NCBI RefSeq assembly: GCF_016599715.1
Contig: NZ_CP067019.1
Location: forward strand, 1,550,001-1,614,000
Direction of reading: 5' to 3'
Source: Acinetobacter sp. CS-2
GTDB taxonomy: Bacteria; Pseudomonadota; Gammaproteobacteria; Pseudomonadales; Moraxellaceae
Length of the DNA stretch: 64,000 nt
The notes under the pieces were generated by a model. The model was not told the origin of the DNA. It saw only the letters and a program-made list of their open reading frames with translations, and searched no databases. This document shows, in pieces, positions 46,702-56,459 of the stretch (its first letter is position 1; each line of letters begins with the position of its first letter). The translations under genes were made by a program, and so were the position numbers.

Positions 46702-46844
46702 TTTTATTCCTCTTGATGAGTTTCATCATTCATTGAATAAGTTTTTATTTTTTTCATAAACAATATACAGTTCATAGCCATAACTGCAACACATTCAATA
46801 TTCCAAATCTTTAAGATGGTGTTATAGTGCTCTTGCAGATTTAG

Positions 46845-46875
46845 CCGACTCAAGAGAATTTTGAGTCGGTTTTTT
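46845..46875 (+). terminator. Terminator or short RNA upstream of galE-like gene
   Basis: CCGACTCAA/TTGAGTCGG 9-bp stem and six Ts. A TATAGT -10 candidate (46823-46828) lies just upstream, so a very short transcript ending here is possible. The remaining bases 46702-46965 hold no clear gene. Confidence 0.65.
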
Positions 46876-46965
46876 GCTTTTAATATCTGTGGATAAGTTG
46901 TTGTAAACACCAAAATTACACCAATGAATTGCAAGGTACTGATTATTATAAGGAGTATCTATACA

Positions 46966-47973
46966 ATGATTTTAGTGACGGGTGGTTTAGGCTTTATAGG
47001 CTCACATATTGCGTTAAGCCTGATGGCTCATGGACAAGAAGTCATCATTGTTGATAATTTATCCAATGCAACTTTACAAACCTTAGAACGACTTGAATAC
47101 ATTTCCGGCATGTATGTGCCTTTTGTCAAAATTGACATCCGAAATACACCTGCCTTAAACAAAGTTTTTGAACAATATTCTGTAGAAGCCGTCATTCACA
47201 CCGCTGGTTTTAAATCGATAGAAGAATCTGCGCTTAAACCGTTGGAATATTATAATGATAATGTCAGTTGTATTATGAGTTTGCTGCGATCTATGCAGCG
47301 TACAGGCATTCGAACCTTAATTCACTTATCCAGTCTGGCGGTCTATGGTCAGTCCAGCTTAATTTTGAGCGAAGATACGCCATTTAATTATTCCTACCCA
47401 AATCCGTATATCAAATCGCAACAGATGATGGAAGAAATTATCCGCGATACCGCACTGACCGACAATGAATGGAAAATTGCCATTTTAAGATTGTGCAATA
47501 TTGCTGGAGCTTTTGAACATGCCGTGCTCGGGGAGTTTGTTGCGCCATTGCCGAAAAACATTATTCCACTGGCTTTACAGGTTGCAGCGAGAAAACGTGA
47601 TTATATTGAGCTGCGTCAACAGGCACAGACTTTGGATCGTACTGTTGAGCGCAGCTTTCTGCATGTATTAGATTGCTGTGATGCCATTTTCGCAACTTTA
47701 CAATGGTTAAGGGCTCAGCCTTATACTTGTGATGCTTTTAATATTGCAGGACAAAATATGTCCATTCGAGCCTTGCTCAGTGAAGTTTCAAAAGTCACCC
47801 AGACTGAAATCAAAACCATTGATGCGCCGTTTTATACTTATGCTGAATTGGATCAGGTAGGGGCGACCTCAGGTAAAGCCCATGAAATTTTAAAATGGCA
47901 ACCTAAGCGCACCATTACCCAAATTATTGAAGATGCCTGGCGTTTTTATCAACAAACACTGAAAGGAAATTAA
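46966..47973 (+). CDS. galE: UDP-glucose 4-epimerase-like protein (335 aa)
   Basis: GalE-type SDR: MILVTGGLGFIGSHIALSLM, IIVDNLSNATLQTLERLE, HTAGFKSIEESALKPLEYYN, LSSLAVYGQ and a C-terminal TSGKAHEILKWQPKRTITQI. AAGGAG precedes ATG 46966. Odd: the Tyr-x3-Lys motif reads Tyr-Ile-Lys-Ser-Gln (NPYIKSQQ), so the Lys four residues after Tyr is Gln. Activity as an epimerase is therefore doubtful. The name rests on overall similarity. Confidence 0.7.
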   Translation: MILVTGGLGFIGSHIALSLMAHGQEVIIVDNLSNATLQTLERLEYISGMYVPFVKIDIRNTPALNKVFEQYSVEAVIHTAGFKSIEESALKPLEYYNDNVSCIMSLLRSMQRTGIRTLIHLSSLAVYGQSSLILSEDTPFNYSYPNPYIKSQQMMEEIIRDTALTDNEWKIAILRLCNIAGAFEHAVLGEFVAPLPKNIIPLALQVAARKRDYIELRQQAQTLDRTVERSFLHVLDCCDAIFATLQWLRAQPYTCDAFNIAGQNMSIRALLSEVSKVTQTEIKTIDAPFYTYAELDQVGATSGKAHEILKWQPKRTITQIIEDAWRFYQQTLKGN

Positions 47974-48107
47974 AGCAGCTGAGAAACAAAGTGAAGTATG
48001 TAAATAATAATCATTTACAATTATAATATGTTTGATTAAGATCATTAAATATGGCAAAACTAATGAATTGGCTTAAGTAATAACACTACATGGATATGAG
48101 GTTGAAC

Positions 48108-49502
48108 ATGCAAACACGTATTGAACATGACACCATGGGCGATGTTGAAGTTCCCAGTGAAGCAATGTGGGGTGCGCAAACGCAGCGTAGTTTGCAAAAC
48201 TTTAAAATTGGCCAAGAACGTTTACCGCGACCGATGATTCGGGCGATGGGTCTGGTAAAAAAAGCAGCAGCCATTACCAATGCCGAGTTAGATCAAATTC
48301 CGCATGAATTGTCACACTATATAGTCAATGCAGCAGAAGAAGTGATTGCCGGAAAGTGGGATGGCCAGTTTCCACTGGTGGTGTGGCAAACCGGGTCTGG
48401 TACGCAAAGCAACATGAACTGCAACGAGGTGATTGCCAATATTGCCAACCAGAAACTGGGCAATCCTTTAGGTTCACAAAAGCCGGTCCATCCCAATGAC
48501 CATGTCAATCGTGCTCAATCGACCAATGACTCGTTTCCCACTGCCATTCATGTGGCTGCAAGTCTACAAATCAATGAATTGCTGATTCCTGCCGTACAAC
48601 GTTTACGCGATACTCTAGAGGCTAAATCGCAAGAATTTTCCGACATTGTCAAAATTGGCCGTACCCATTTACAGGATGCAACACCCTTAACGCTCGGGCA
48701 AGAATTTAGTGGCTATGTGTCACAACTGGATCATGCCTTAAAACGTTTGCATTATGCCTTACTGGGTTTATATGAATTGCCTTTGGGGGGCACAGCAGTT
48801 GGAACAGGTTTAAATGCACATCCGGAGTATGCAGTAAAAGCTGCAGCACAGTTAGCTAATTTAACCGGTTTGCCATTTGTAACGGCTCCGAATAAATTTG
48901 AAGCTTTAGCTGCGCGTGATGCTGCGGTATTTGCCTCTGGGGCTTTAAAGACGTTGGCAGTGAGTTTAAATAAAATTGCCAATGATATTCGCTGGTTGGC
49001 CAGTGGTCCGCGCTGCGGTTTTAGTGAAATCCGTATTCCTGAAAATGAGCCAGGTTCAAGCATTATGCCCGGCAAGGTCAATCCAACCCAAAGTGAAGCC
49101 ATGACCATGGTGGTGGCACAGGTGCTGGGGAATGATACGACTATTAATGTCGCCGGAGCTTCGGGCAACTTCGAGCTGAATGTGTTTATGCCGGTCATTG
49201 CATTTAACCTGTTGCAATCGATTCAACTGTTGGGCGATGCATGTAACAGCTTTAATGATCATTGTGCCGTTGGCATTGAGCCCAACCGCGAAAAAATTGA
49301 TCATTTCCTGCATAATTCACTGATGTTAGTCACTGCTTTAAATCCGGTGATTGGTTATGAAAATGCTGCTAAAGTGGCAAAAACAGCATATAAGGAAGGC
49401 AAAACCTTAAAACAGGTCGCGGTCGAATTGAACCTGGTCACTGCCGAACAGTTTGATGCCGTGGTAATTCCGGAAAATATGGTTTCACCTAATGTGAAAT
49501 AG
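48108..49502 (+). CDS. fumC: Class II fumarate hydratase
   Basis: 464 residues. Motifs: [78 protein letters not shown] and the signature [16 protein letters not shown]. It hydrates fumarate to malate in the TCA cycle and is the iron-free form. GAGG 6 bases before ATG 48108 decides the start. Confidence 0.95.
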   Translation: MQTRIEHDTMGDVEVPSEAMWGAQTQRSLQNFKIGQERLPRPMIRAMGLVKKAAAITNAELDQIPHELSHYIVNAAEEVIAGKWDGQFPLVVWQTGSGTQSNMNCNEVIANIANQKLGNPLGSQKPVHPNDHVNRAQSTNDSFPTAIHVAASLQINELLIPAVQRLRDTLEAKSQEFSDIVKIGRTHLQDATPLTLGQEFSGYVSQLDHALKRLHYALLGLYELPLGGTAVGTGLNAHPEYAVKAAAQLANLTGLPFVTAPNKFEALAARDAAVFASGALKTLAVSLNKIANDIRWLASGPRCGFSEIRIPENEPGSSIMPGKVNPTQSEAMTMVVAQVLGNDTTINVAGASGNFELNVFMPVIAFNLLQSIQLLGDACNSFNDHCAVGIEPNREKIDHFLHNSLMLVTALNPVIGYENAAKVAKTAYKEGKTLKQVAVELNLVTAEQFDAVVIPENMVSPNVK

Positions 49503-49603
49503 CCATCTAAAAGTTGGAACAGCTATCAATTGATCATCAGTGGTTTTTATCTGGGGCATATATGCGTACAATAGTCCTAGAAATTAACTGCTGATGATTG
49601 ATT

Positions 49604-50095
49604 ATGCTTGACGTTTATTTAACAGATGTTCAGAAAAAGGTGCAATTTAAGGATTATCCGGGTGAGCATCCTGTTAAATTTATTTTGAATTTTAAAAAGA
49701 TTTTTCCGAGTGTGATGGAATTATTGCTTCCGGTTCTGCCTGGCGATGAAAATCTGGATGAAATGACCTGGGAATCGACCACTGAAGATTTTGAATTGTT
49801 CAAATTATTACTTAGCGGCTGGGGCGTGATTGAATTACGTTTAAATGCGATTTCTCAATTTAAAAATAAAAACTATGCCGATCAGCTAGTCAAAACTGCG
49901 CAGCAAAAGCGTAAAGAGTTTGCGAAAAACAACCATCAATTGAAAACTGTAGAACTCGATTATCTGTTTATGCACGAAATTCACGCACTGATTGATGCAG
50001 AACTGGTTGAAATTGGTGAAAAATTCTATTTGCCCACACTGCGTGATCTGTGGAAACATAAAGTTCCGCAAAATGTGTTAAATGCCAAATTTTAG
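49604..50095 (+). CDS. Hypothetical protein (163 aa)
   Basis: Soluble protein (MLDVYLTDVQKKVQFKDYPG; WESTTEDFELFKLLLSGWGV). The later half has a helix rich in Lys/Gln and ends LPTLRDLWKHKVPQNVLNAK. I do not recognise a family. The next terminator at 50117-50143 shows it is a single-gene unit. Confidence 0.6.
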   Translation: MLDVYLTDVQKKVQFKDYPGEHPVKFILNFKKIFPSVMELLLPVLPGDENLDEMTWESTTEDFELFKLLLSGWGVIELRLNAISQFKNKNYADQLVKTAQQKRKEFAKNNHQLKTVELDYLFMHEIHALIDAELVEIGEKFYLPTLRDLWKHKVPQNVLNAKF

Positions 50096-50116
50096 AACAG
50101 CATAAAATACGATAAC

Positions 50117-50143
50117 AATCCTCCAAATATTGGGGGATTTTTT
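50117..50143 (+). terminator. Intrinsic terminator
   Basis: AATCCTCC/GGGGGATT stem with one G-T pair and a six-T run. Confidence 0.8.
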
Positions 50144-50377
50144 ATGCCAGTTTTAGCTGTAAAAAGATAAACTTAAGCTATTTAAATGCATCTATATAAA
50201 AAATTAAAGATTTAATTATCAATAAAATGTACTAGAAATTGGAATTATTATTGCATATGGTAAGACAGCAACACATTTACCTAAATATTGTTATAAAAGT
50301 AGATATTTCACATTTTATTAACAGTGAGGGTAGATTGTTTCAAATTTTCGCGAAGAAATATCACAGGATTTCATTCA

Positions 50378-50980
50378 ATGTCGAATCAGTTTTTAGATTT
50401 AATTAAGAAACGCCGTACCATTTATGCAGTCGGTAAAAATGTAGAGCAAAGCCCAGAGTATTTAACTGATTTGATTAAGCATGCGATCAAACAGAGTCCA
50501 TCCTCTTTTAACTCGCAGTCTTCACGTGCCGTGATTCTGTTTAATGCTGAGCATGAAAAATTTTGGGGTTTTGTGAAAGAAAAACTCAAGTCTTATGCCA
50601 AAGATGAAGAAAGTGCAGCAAAAACCAGTACCAAAATGGACAGTTTTGCCGCAGGTGTGGGTACCGTTTTATTCTTTGAAGACATGGATGTGATTAAAGG
50701 TTTGCAAGAGCAGTTCCCGTCTTACGCAGAGAATTTCCCGATCTGGGCAGAGCACTCAACAGCCATTGCCCAGTTCGCAACCTGGACCGCCTTACATACT
50801 GAAGGTTTAGGCGCTTCACTTCAGCACTATAACCCGATCGTGGATGAACAGGTACATGCTGAATGGGAAATTCCAGCCTCCTGGAAACTGCGTGCCCAGC
50901 TGGTCTTTGGTTCAGTAGAAGGTGAAGCCAAAGATAAAGCTTATATAGATGATGCAACGCGTTTTAAGGTATTTAAGTAA
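50378..50980 (+). CDS. Nitroreductase family protein (200 aa)
   Basis: FMN-binding nitroreductase of the small Frm2/HBN1-like group: FLDLIKKRRTIYAVGKNVEQ, AIKQSPSSFNSQSSRAVILF, GVGTVLFFEDMDVIKGLQ, and the LHTEGLGASLQHYNPIVDEQ segment. ATG 50378 with AGGA about 8 bases upstream is chosen over the earlier in-frame codons. Substrate unknown. Confidence 0.82.
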   Translation: MSNQFLDLIKKRRTIYAVGKNVEQSPEYLTDLIKHAIKQSPSSFNSQSSRAVILFNAEHEKFWGFVKEKLKSYAKDEESAAKTSTKMDSFAAGVGTVLFFEDMDVIKGLQEQFPSYAENFPIWAEHSTAIAQFATWTALHTEGLGASLQHYNPIVDEQVHAEWEIPASWKLRAQLVFGSVEGEAKDKAYIDDATRFKVFK

Positions 50981-50993
50981 TTCATAATTTTTC

Positions 50994-51020
50994 GAAATCC
51001 CCTTTATAAAAGGGGATTTC
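50994..51020. terminator. Bidirectional terminator
   Basis: A perfect 12-bp stem GAAATCCCCTTT/AAAGGGGATTTC between the convergent nitroreductase and MFS genes. Confidence 0.85.
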
Positions 51021-51070
51021 ATATATTTTAGCCAATGGTTTTAATTTTTCCTGGCGGTATTGGAAAATGA

Positions 51071-52276
51071 TTAAGCAGCGTTAACGGCTTTGTTTCTCAC
51101 TTTATGTCCATGTAGCACATAGTAAAAACCAATACAGATCAAAGCTGCAATCGCGCTATACATATACAACTGCGCGTAATCAATATAATCCAGCGCCATA
51201 CCAATAAAGTAGGGACCAAAACCAAGACCTGCATCGAGGAAAATGAAGAAGGTCGATGTAGCAAAGCCCATACGGTCCAGTGTGGTACTTTTCACAGCAA
51301 CAGTCTGACAAACTGACTGAATGTTGCCATAGCCCAGACCAAGCAAGCCTGCACAAATCAACAAGGTCATCGGACTATGTGCCTGACTAAGCAGATACAA
51401 GGCAAATGCCATAATTATAAATGCAGGATACATAATGATATTTTCACCTTTACGATCCATCAGTGGGCCGGTAAAGGGACGTGAAAATAAAATCGCAATC
51501 GCATACATTAAGAAGAAGAAAGAAGCTGTTTCAACCAGATCAATTTCTTTGGCATAGAAATTAATAAAGGATAAAACGCCTGAATAACAAATCGATGTAA
51601 ATAACATGATGATCGAAATCGGCAAAGCTTTCATTTCAATAAATTGGGAAATGAAACTTGGCTTTTGTACACTGACCTGAGTTTCAACAGTTTTAGTATG
51701 TTGTGGCAAGTTAGGCACTTCAATCATCAAGGCCACAACCAGACAGCTCACCGCAACAATGGTAGATAAGGCGAAAATCGAGTTATAACCAACATGCAAC
51801 ATCATCCATATTGCTAGGAATGGGCCAATCGCGGTACCCAATGTACTGCTCATGCTGTAGTAACCAATCCCTTCACCACGACGGGTCGGCGGTAAAATCT
51901 GCGCGATGATGGTGCCCAATACAGTCGATGCCATACCCATCATAAAACCATGCATGAAACGCACACCCAGCAAGGCAGCGACATTCATGGGAATAAAATA
52001 GAATCCTGAAAAAATCAAAAATCCAATTAAACCCACAATCATGGTGGTTCTGTGACCAAAACGTTCCAGAAACTGACCGACAAATAAACGACCAATCAGG
52101 GTACCGACAATGAACAAACCGGAAATCAGACCGGCCTGAGCCGTGGTTGCACCCATTTCAGCGATGGCATAGCCGACAATGACCACCACCAGAAGATAAA
52201 AGGTCAGGACCAGCTGAAAGTTAATCGAGCTGACAAGAATAAAATTTCTTGTCCATAAGGGCGTATGTTCACTCAT
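51071..52276 (-). CDS. MFS transporter (401 aa)
   Basis: Twelve membrane segments are expected from the pattern; the motif after helix 2 is LIGRLFVGQFLERFGHRTTM, and FSRPFTGPLMDRKGENIIMY is its repeat in the second half. Probably a drug or metabolite exporter. It starts inside the stop of the MarR gene (4-base overlap), so the regulator and transporter form one operon. Confidence 0.85.
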   Translation of the reverse strand: MSEHTPLWTRNFILVSSINFQLVLTFYLLVVVIVGYAIAEMGATTAQAGLISGLFIVGTLIGRLFVGQFLERFGHRTTMIVGLIGFLIFSGFYFIPMNVAALLGVRFMHGFMMGMASTVLGTIIAQILPPTRRGEGIGYYSMSSTLGTAIGPFLAIWMMLHVGYNSIFALSTIVAVSCLVVALMIEVPNLPQHTKTVETQVSVQKPSFISQFIEMKALPISIIMLFTSICYSGVLSFINFYAKEIDLVETASFFFLMYAIAILFSRPFTGPLMDRKGENIIMYPAFIIMAFALYLLSQAHSPMTLLICAGLLGLGYGNIQSVCQTVAVKSTTLDRMGFATSTFFIFLDAGLGFGPYFIGMALDYIDYAQLYMYSAIAALICIGFYYVLHGHKVRNKAVNAA

Positions 52277-52710
52277 GATTGACCACCTTTCATCTCTTGC
52301 AGATGTTCCATAAGTTGATGAAGGGTGTTTAGCGTACTGTTTTGCGCAGCCTGATCTAAGGGCAAGAGCAGCTGTTGTTCAAACAGGTCCAGTTTTTCAG
52401 AGCAGGTTGCAAAAAGTTGTTGACCTTGAGTGCTCAGGATCAGTTTCTTTTGCCGTTTATCATCAGTGTCGACCTGATCCAAAACCTCCAATTGTATTAA
52501 TGCATGAATACGTTTTGCAATCGAAGGTTTGGAAACATTCAGATATTCCGCAATGTCGATAGAGGTACAGCCTTGTTTCAGCTGTATCACATACAACACC
52601 TGCCACAAGGAATAATTCAACTTATGTGGAAGCAAAATGGTATTGATTTCATCGCTCATTAAGCGTGCACAGCGCAGCAATGAAGCACGAAATTTAAGGG
52701 GATTTGGCAT
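52273..52710 (-). CDS. MarR-family regulator (145 aa)
   Basis: Winged-helix repressor: LNYSLWQVLYVIQLKQGCTS, IDIAEYLNVSKPSIAKRIHA, LIQLEVLDQVDTDDKRQKKL. The Asp-x-Arg wing is present. First gene of the operon with the MFS transporter and probably its autorepressor. A TAGTTAGCTAGGGTAACTAA-type palindromic stretch before the start may be the operator. Confidence 0.85.
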   Translation of the reverse strand: MPNPLKFRASLLRCARLMSDEINTILLPHKLNYSLWQVLYVIQLKQGCTSIDIAEYLNVSKPSIAKRIHALIQLEVLDQVDTDDKRQKKLILSTQGQQLFATCSEKLDLFEQQLLLPLDQAAQNSTLNTLHQLMEHLQEMKGGQS

Positions 52711-52866
52711 AATAGTTAGCTAGGGTAACTAAATTGAGATAACTTTACGTCTGTTGAGTTGATTGTTCAAGTATTAGTCAGGGAGCAAGAATGATTTATT
52801 CTGAAAATGACAGAATCATATTAAGGCACTTCAATTCTCAATAATAAGTTGCATTTCAAAATTATT

Positions 52867-52932
52867 TATACCGGTTTGTCTTACTGGGTGTTCCGCGACA
52901 AAGTGCGCATTGGTGATGAAGGCTATCATTAA
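52867..52932 (+). pseudogene. cydB-like 3' remnant
   Basis: The frame YTGLSYWVFRDKVRIGDEGY, H, stop resembles the end of the cytochrome bd/cyanide-insensitive oxidase subunit II. Nothing of the gene upstream survives. The DUF2474 gene that normally follows it is present 9 bases downstream, which supports the reading. Confidence 0.5.
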
Positions 52933-52941
52933 GGACTAAAT

Positions 52942-53055
52942 ATGAAACTTTCACAGATGCAGTGGTTTATTGTGTTGTGGCTAGGTGGATTTTTTGCTTT
53001 AGCGTTGATGGCCGGGGCATTCCGACTGCTTGTTCAACTGGCTTATTATCTTTAA
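52942..53055 (+). CDS. DUF2474-like small membrane protein (37 aa)
   Basis: ATG 52942 with AAGGA 7 bases upstream. The product is MKLSQMQWFIVLWLGGFFAL and ALMAGAFRLLVQLAYYL, a single membrane helix like the DUF2474 (CydX-like) subunit encoded behind cydAB. Here the oxidase genes are missing, so it is an orphan. Its terminator (53073-53104) follows. Confidence 0.6.
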   Translation: MKLSQMQWFIVLWLGGFFALALMAGAFRLLVQLAYYL

Positions 53056-53072
53056 TTGTTGATAATAAATTT

Positions 53073-53104
53073 TAAAGTGGTTTGTTTTTAACAAGCCACT
53101 TTAT
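53073..53104 (+). terminator. Terminator after the DUF2474 gene
   Basis: AAAGTGGTTTGT/ACAAGCCACTTT 12-bp stem with one G-T pair, AT-rich tail. Confidence 0.65.
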
Positions 53105-53182
53105 TATTTAATCCGCCAGTGTAATCCATGAAATCAAACTCGAATCTATATTTGAAGATGATTATTTATCTGTTCTGAAATT

Positions 53183-53737
53183 CTATTTATTTCGCTTACG
53201 ATAAACACTAGGGCGTACCGGATGCGAATTTTTCCATAAGCCTTTTTTCTGCTTCTTGGCCTGATGTTGTAGAGCTAACCATTTCTGTTTTTGCGTCGGT
53301 TTTTTAATATATTCCTCATACACCCATGCCGCGCCGCGTTTGACCAGTTCCTGATTGATATTTCGTCTAAAACGGTAAATGACGCCAACGCAGCGCCCAT
53401 AGCGATCGACATCGGTAATCTCGACACGAACCAGTTTGTAATACACCATTTTTTTAACCAGACGCTGAGATTCCTTGCCATAGGTTTGTGTTGATTCGGG
53501 AGCATCAATATAGGCAAAACGCAGTTTGGTTTCTGAGCGACGCAAGTTATAGCGCGTACAGGTGATGGTATCGCCATCACTCACCGCAATGACTTTGCAC
53601 CAGTATTTTTTTCCTTTTTTAAACGGTTTAAATACATCGGTAAGGAAAGCGTGAATTTTGCGGAAGATAAAAAACAGCACTGCACAAAGCAGCATGCCCA
53701 AGATAATGAGCCAAACAGGGGAGAGATTTGCCAACAT
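53183..53737 (-). CDS. Membrane-anchored thermonuclease-like protein (184 aa)
   Basis: A membrane segment (VWLIILGMLLCAVLFFIFRK) is followed by a staphylococcal nuclease domain: VIAVSDGDTITCTRYN, LRFAYIDAPESTQTYGKESQ, ITDVDRYGRCVGVIYR and the closing GAAWVYEEY. Active-site Asp, Glu and Arg positions are present. It would cut nucleic acid at the cell surface or periplasm. The C-terminus is very basic. Confidence 0.82.
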   Translation of the reverse strand: MLANLSPVWLIILGMLLCAVLFFIFRKIHAFLTDVFKPFKKGKKYWCKVIAVSDGDTITCTRYNLRRSETKLRFAYIDAPESTQTYGKESQRLVKKMVYYKLVRVEITDVDRYGRCVGVIYRFRRNINQELVKRGAAWVYEEYIKKPTQKQKWLALQHQAKKQKKGLWKNSHPVRPSVYRKRNK

Positions 53738-54080
53738 AGATAAAATTTGTGGAATTTGACTTGAAAATACCAGTCCAGATTCAACAATAAAAAGATAAAA
53801 AATGAGCTGCTATATTAATGGAAATTCTCAAAAATAATGGCTTGAGAAATAGTCAAATAGCATTAAAAGCCTTGCCAGTTCAGCATTTCGGTTATTTATT
53901 CAGTAAAAGGTGATATCTGCATAAAAAATCATTCAGATCCATAACAAATACTCAAAATAGCCTAAGCATTTATCTTTTACTCTGCAAAAAATGAGTCATA
54001 AAACGCTTCGTTTCTAAGATGGTAGCTGTTGATTGTACTTATAAATAGCCTAAGCAAAATAATAGATCTATTAAAATAGC

Positions 54081-54998
54081 CTAAGTAAAAATTTTAGTTA
54101 TTTCGCTGCGCAAAAATTGATGACGCGAATTTTCTTCCAAATCTTTATGCCAATACATCCCCAAAGTAATTAGCGGCAAGTCCACAGGCACTGTAAAAAT
54201 ATTTAATGTAGTAGAAAGTTGTAAATGACTAAGCAAATTTTGAGGAATAGTTAAAACGGATTGAGGGTTTTGTAGCAAAATCTGTAAAGCCGTTGAGTAA
54301 TGTTGGCAACGTAAAAAAATCTGTCGCGACAGTTGTTTGCGGTTTAAATATATATCTTCAACCAAAACTCCAGTTCGGCGTGATGAAACTCCAATATGTG
54401 GAGCAGCGAGATAAAGCTGTTCTGTCATTTCAGGTTGCTGTGTACATACCACAAATTGATCTTGTACCAGTTTCTGAAATTGAATTTTCTCACCGAAGTT
54501 TTGTTCCAGATCAATGACAAAGTCTATTTGCTGGGTGGCGAGATCTGTGACAAGCGTTTTACGGTCTAATTTGCTACTGAAAAATTGAATTTCTAAATTT
54601 AGACCTTGAAAGTGCTGCACCAGTTTGGGAAAAATCATCGGTTCAATTTCATCATGGACCGCAATTTTCAAACTTTGGACCATGCTTGGTTCAAAACTCT
54701 GCTTTTGCATTGAAATATTTTGAATGGTAAACAGCGCATTTTTAATTGCAGGATAAATCTGCTCGGCAAACGGTGTGGGCAACATTTTACTGCTAGCACG
54801 TGCAAATAAATCATCCTGCAAATGCTGTCTTAAACGCTGTAAGGCATGACTGGCGGCCGATTGACTGATACATAAAATCTGCGCGGCTTTGGATATGCTT
54901 TTTTGTTCATACACTGCAATAAATAAGGGATACAAGTTAATGTCTATACGGTGAAAATTCCCCATATCAATGACTGCTTTATTATGAATATTTTTCAT
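54081..54998 (-). CDS. LysR-type regulator (305 aa)
   Basis: Winged helix (LFIAVYEQKSISKAAQILCI, SQSAASHALQRLRQHLQDDL) and effector domain. Divergent from the acyl-CoA dehydrogenase operon with 94 bases between the starts, so it is the likely regulator. ATG 54965 (MGNFHRIDINLYPLF) is an alternative start; neither has a clear ribosome site. Confidence 0.83.
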   Translation of the reverse strand: MKNIHNKAVIDMGNFHRIDINLYPLFIAVYEQKSISKAAQILCISQSAASHALQRLRQHLQDDLFARASSKMLPTPFAEQIYPAIKNALFTIQNISMQKQSFEPSMVQSLKIAVHDEIEPMIFPKLVQHFQGLNLEIQFFSSKLDRKTLVTDLATQQIDFVIDLEQNFGEKIQFQKLVQDQFVVCTQQPEMTEQLYLAAPHIGVSSRRTGVLVEDIYLNRKQLSRQIFLRCQHYSTALQILLQNPQSVLTIPQNLLSHLQLSTTLNIFTVPVDLPLITLGMYWHKDLEENSRHQFLRSEITKIFT

Positions 54999-55092
54999 AG
55001 TGTGATATTGAATTAAATCATTTTATTCATAATAGTTTTCGGGTTATGGTGTTGTAAAGCGTATAAAACATAATATTTGAAGGAAAGTCGCC

Positions 55093-56337
55093 ATGTTTGA
55101 ATTATCAGCACGTGCACAAGACTATATTGAAAGAACCAAAAAGTTCATTAAAGAAGAAATTGAACCGGTTGAAACCGAGTTTTGGAATGATGTCCATGAG
55201 CTCAATCAAGGGGGAGACTGGACAACATGGCAATGGCCCACTCAACTTGAAATATTAAAAAATAAGGCTAAGGCAGTGGGTCTTTGGAATATGTTTTTGC
55301 CATGTCCAGAATTGGGGCAAGGTTTATCAGTTCAGGAATATGCACACATTGCCGAACTTTCCGGTCGTAGCTTGCTTGCACCGACGGTCTTTAACTGTAA
55401 TGCACCAGACAGCGGCAACATGGAAGTGTTGTGGCGTTATGGTTCTGAAGAACAAAAACAGCAATGGCTCACACCATTATTGGAAGGCAAAATTCGTTCA
55501 GTATTTTGTATGACTGAACCTGCTGTGGCATCTTCTGATGCCACCAATATGCAGGCTACGGCGATTGTCGAGGGAGACGAAATAGTTCTGAATGGCCGTA
55601 AATGGTGGTCATCGGGTTTGGGCGATCCCAATGCAAAAATCATCATTTTTATGGCGCATACGCCTGATGAAAGCAAAGACCGTCATCATCAACATTCCAT
55701 GGTTTTGGTTCCTGTAGATACTACGGGCGTAACAATTGAACGCATGCTGCCAGTGTTTGGGGTCTATGATGCGCCACATGGTCACGGCGAAATTAGCTTT
55801 AATAATGTCCGTGTGCCAGTAGCGAATTTTATTGGTGGTGCAGGTCAGGGTTTTGAAATTGCGCAAGGCCGTTTAGGGCCAGGTCGTATTCATCATTGTA
55901 TGCGTTGTATCGGTGCAGCAGAAAAATCTTTAGAGTTGATGATTGATCGTGGTATGAGTCGTACTGCTTTTGGCAAAGAAATTTTAAAGCTGGGTGGCAA
56001 TCTGGAACGTGTTGCAGAAGCCCGTGTGGCCATTGACCAGGCACGATTACTTACACTTTATGCTGCTTACAAGATGGATACTTTAGGTAATATGGCAGCA
56101 CTGACTGAAATCTCAGCAATTAAAGTGGTTGCACCAAGCGTACTGGAAAAAGTGGTAGATATGGCCATACAGATACACGGTGGTGCTGGTGTTTCTCGTG
56201 ATACACCTCTAACAGGATTCTTTGCTCAGGCTCGAAGCTTGCGTTTGGCCGATGGCCCAGATGAAGTGCATAAAGGCATGATTGCTAAACTTGAATTGGC
56301 AAAACGCGGTTACAGTTCAGGTCGGAAAAAAGATTAA
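55093..56337 (+). CDS. Acyl-CoA dehydrogenase family protein (414 aa)
   Basis: ACAD fold: AELSGRSLLAPTVFNCNAPD, FCMTEPAVASSDATNMQATA (FAD/substrate loop), GRKWWSSGLGDPNAKIIIFM, IHHCMRCIGAAEKSLELMID, and the C-terminal QIHGGAGVSRDTPLTGFFAQ. It resembles the ACAD10/11-like group found next to a phosphotransferase gene. With the next genes it suggests breakdown of an unusual (possibly hydroxylated) acyl substrate. AAGGA before ATG 55093. Confidence 0.87.
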   Translation: MFELSARAQDYIERTKKFIKEEIEPVETEFWNDVHELNQGGDWTTWQWPTQLEILKNKAKAVGLWNMFLPCPELGQGLSVQEYAHIAELSGRSLLAPTVFNCNAPDSGNMEVLWRYGSEEQKQQWLTPLLEGKIRSVFCMTEPAVASSDATNMQATAIVEGDEIVLNGRKWWSSGLGDPNAKIIIFMAHTPDESKDRHHQHSMVLVPVDTTGVTIERMLPVFGVYDAPHGHGEISFNNVRVPVANFIGGAGQGFEIAQGRLGPGRIHHCMRCIGAAEKSLELMIDRGMSRTAFGKEILKLGGNLERVAEARVAIDQARLLTLYAAYKMDTLGNMAALTEISAIKVVAPSVLEKVVDMAIQIHGGAGVSRDTPLTGFFAQARSLRLADGPDEVHKGMIAKLELAKRGYSSGRKKD

Positions 56338-56459
56338 TTACATAAATAGTTGAGGCTGCTTATCACTTGCCTGAAAATTTTGCTGTTTATGAGAAATTAA
56401 ACGGGTATAAATAAGTAAGCGATGAAGTGTTATAACATTGATGATTTAGGGAAATAACA

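Noticed and set aside
46704..46934. 76-codon minus-strand frame upstream of the galE-like gene
   Set aside because: It runs through a strong terminator hairpin and has no ribosome site; likely chance, although its end touches the truncated small ORF.
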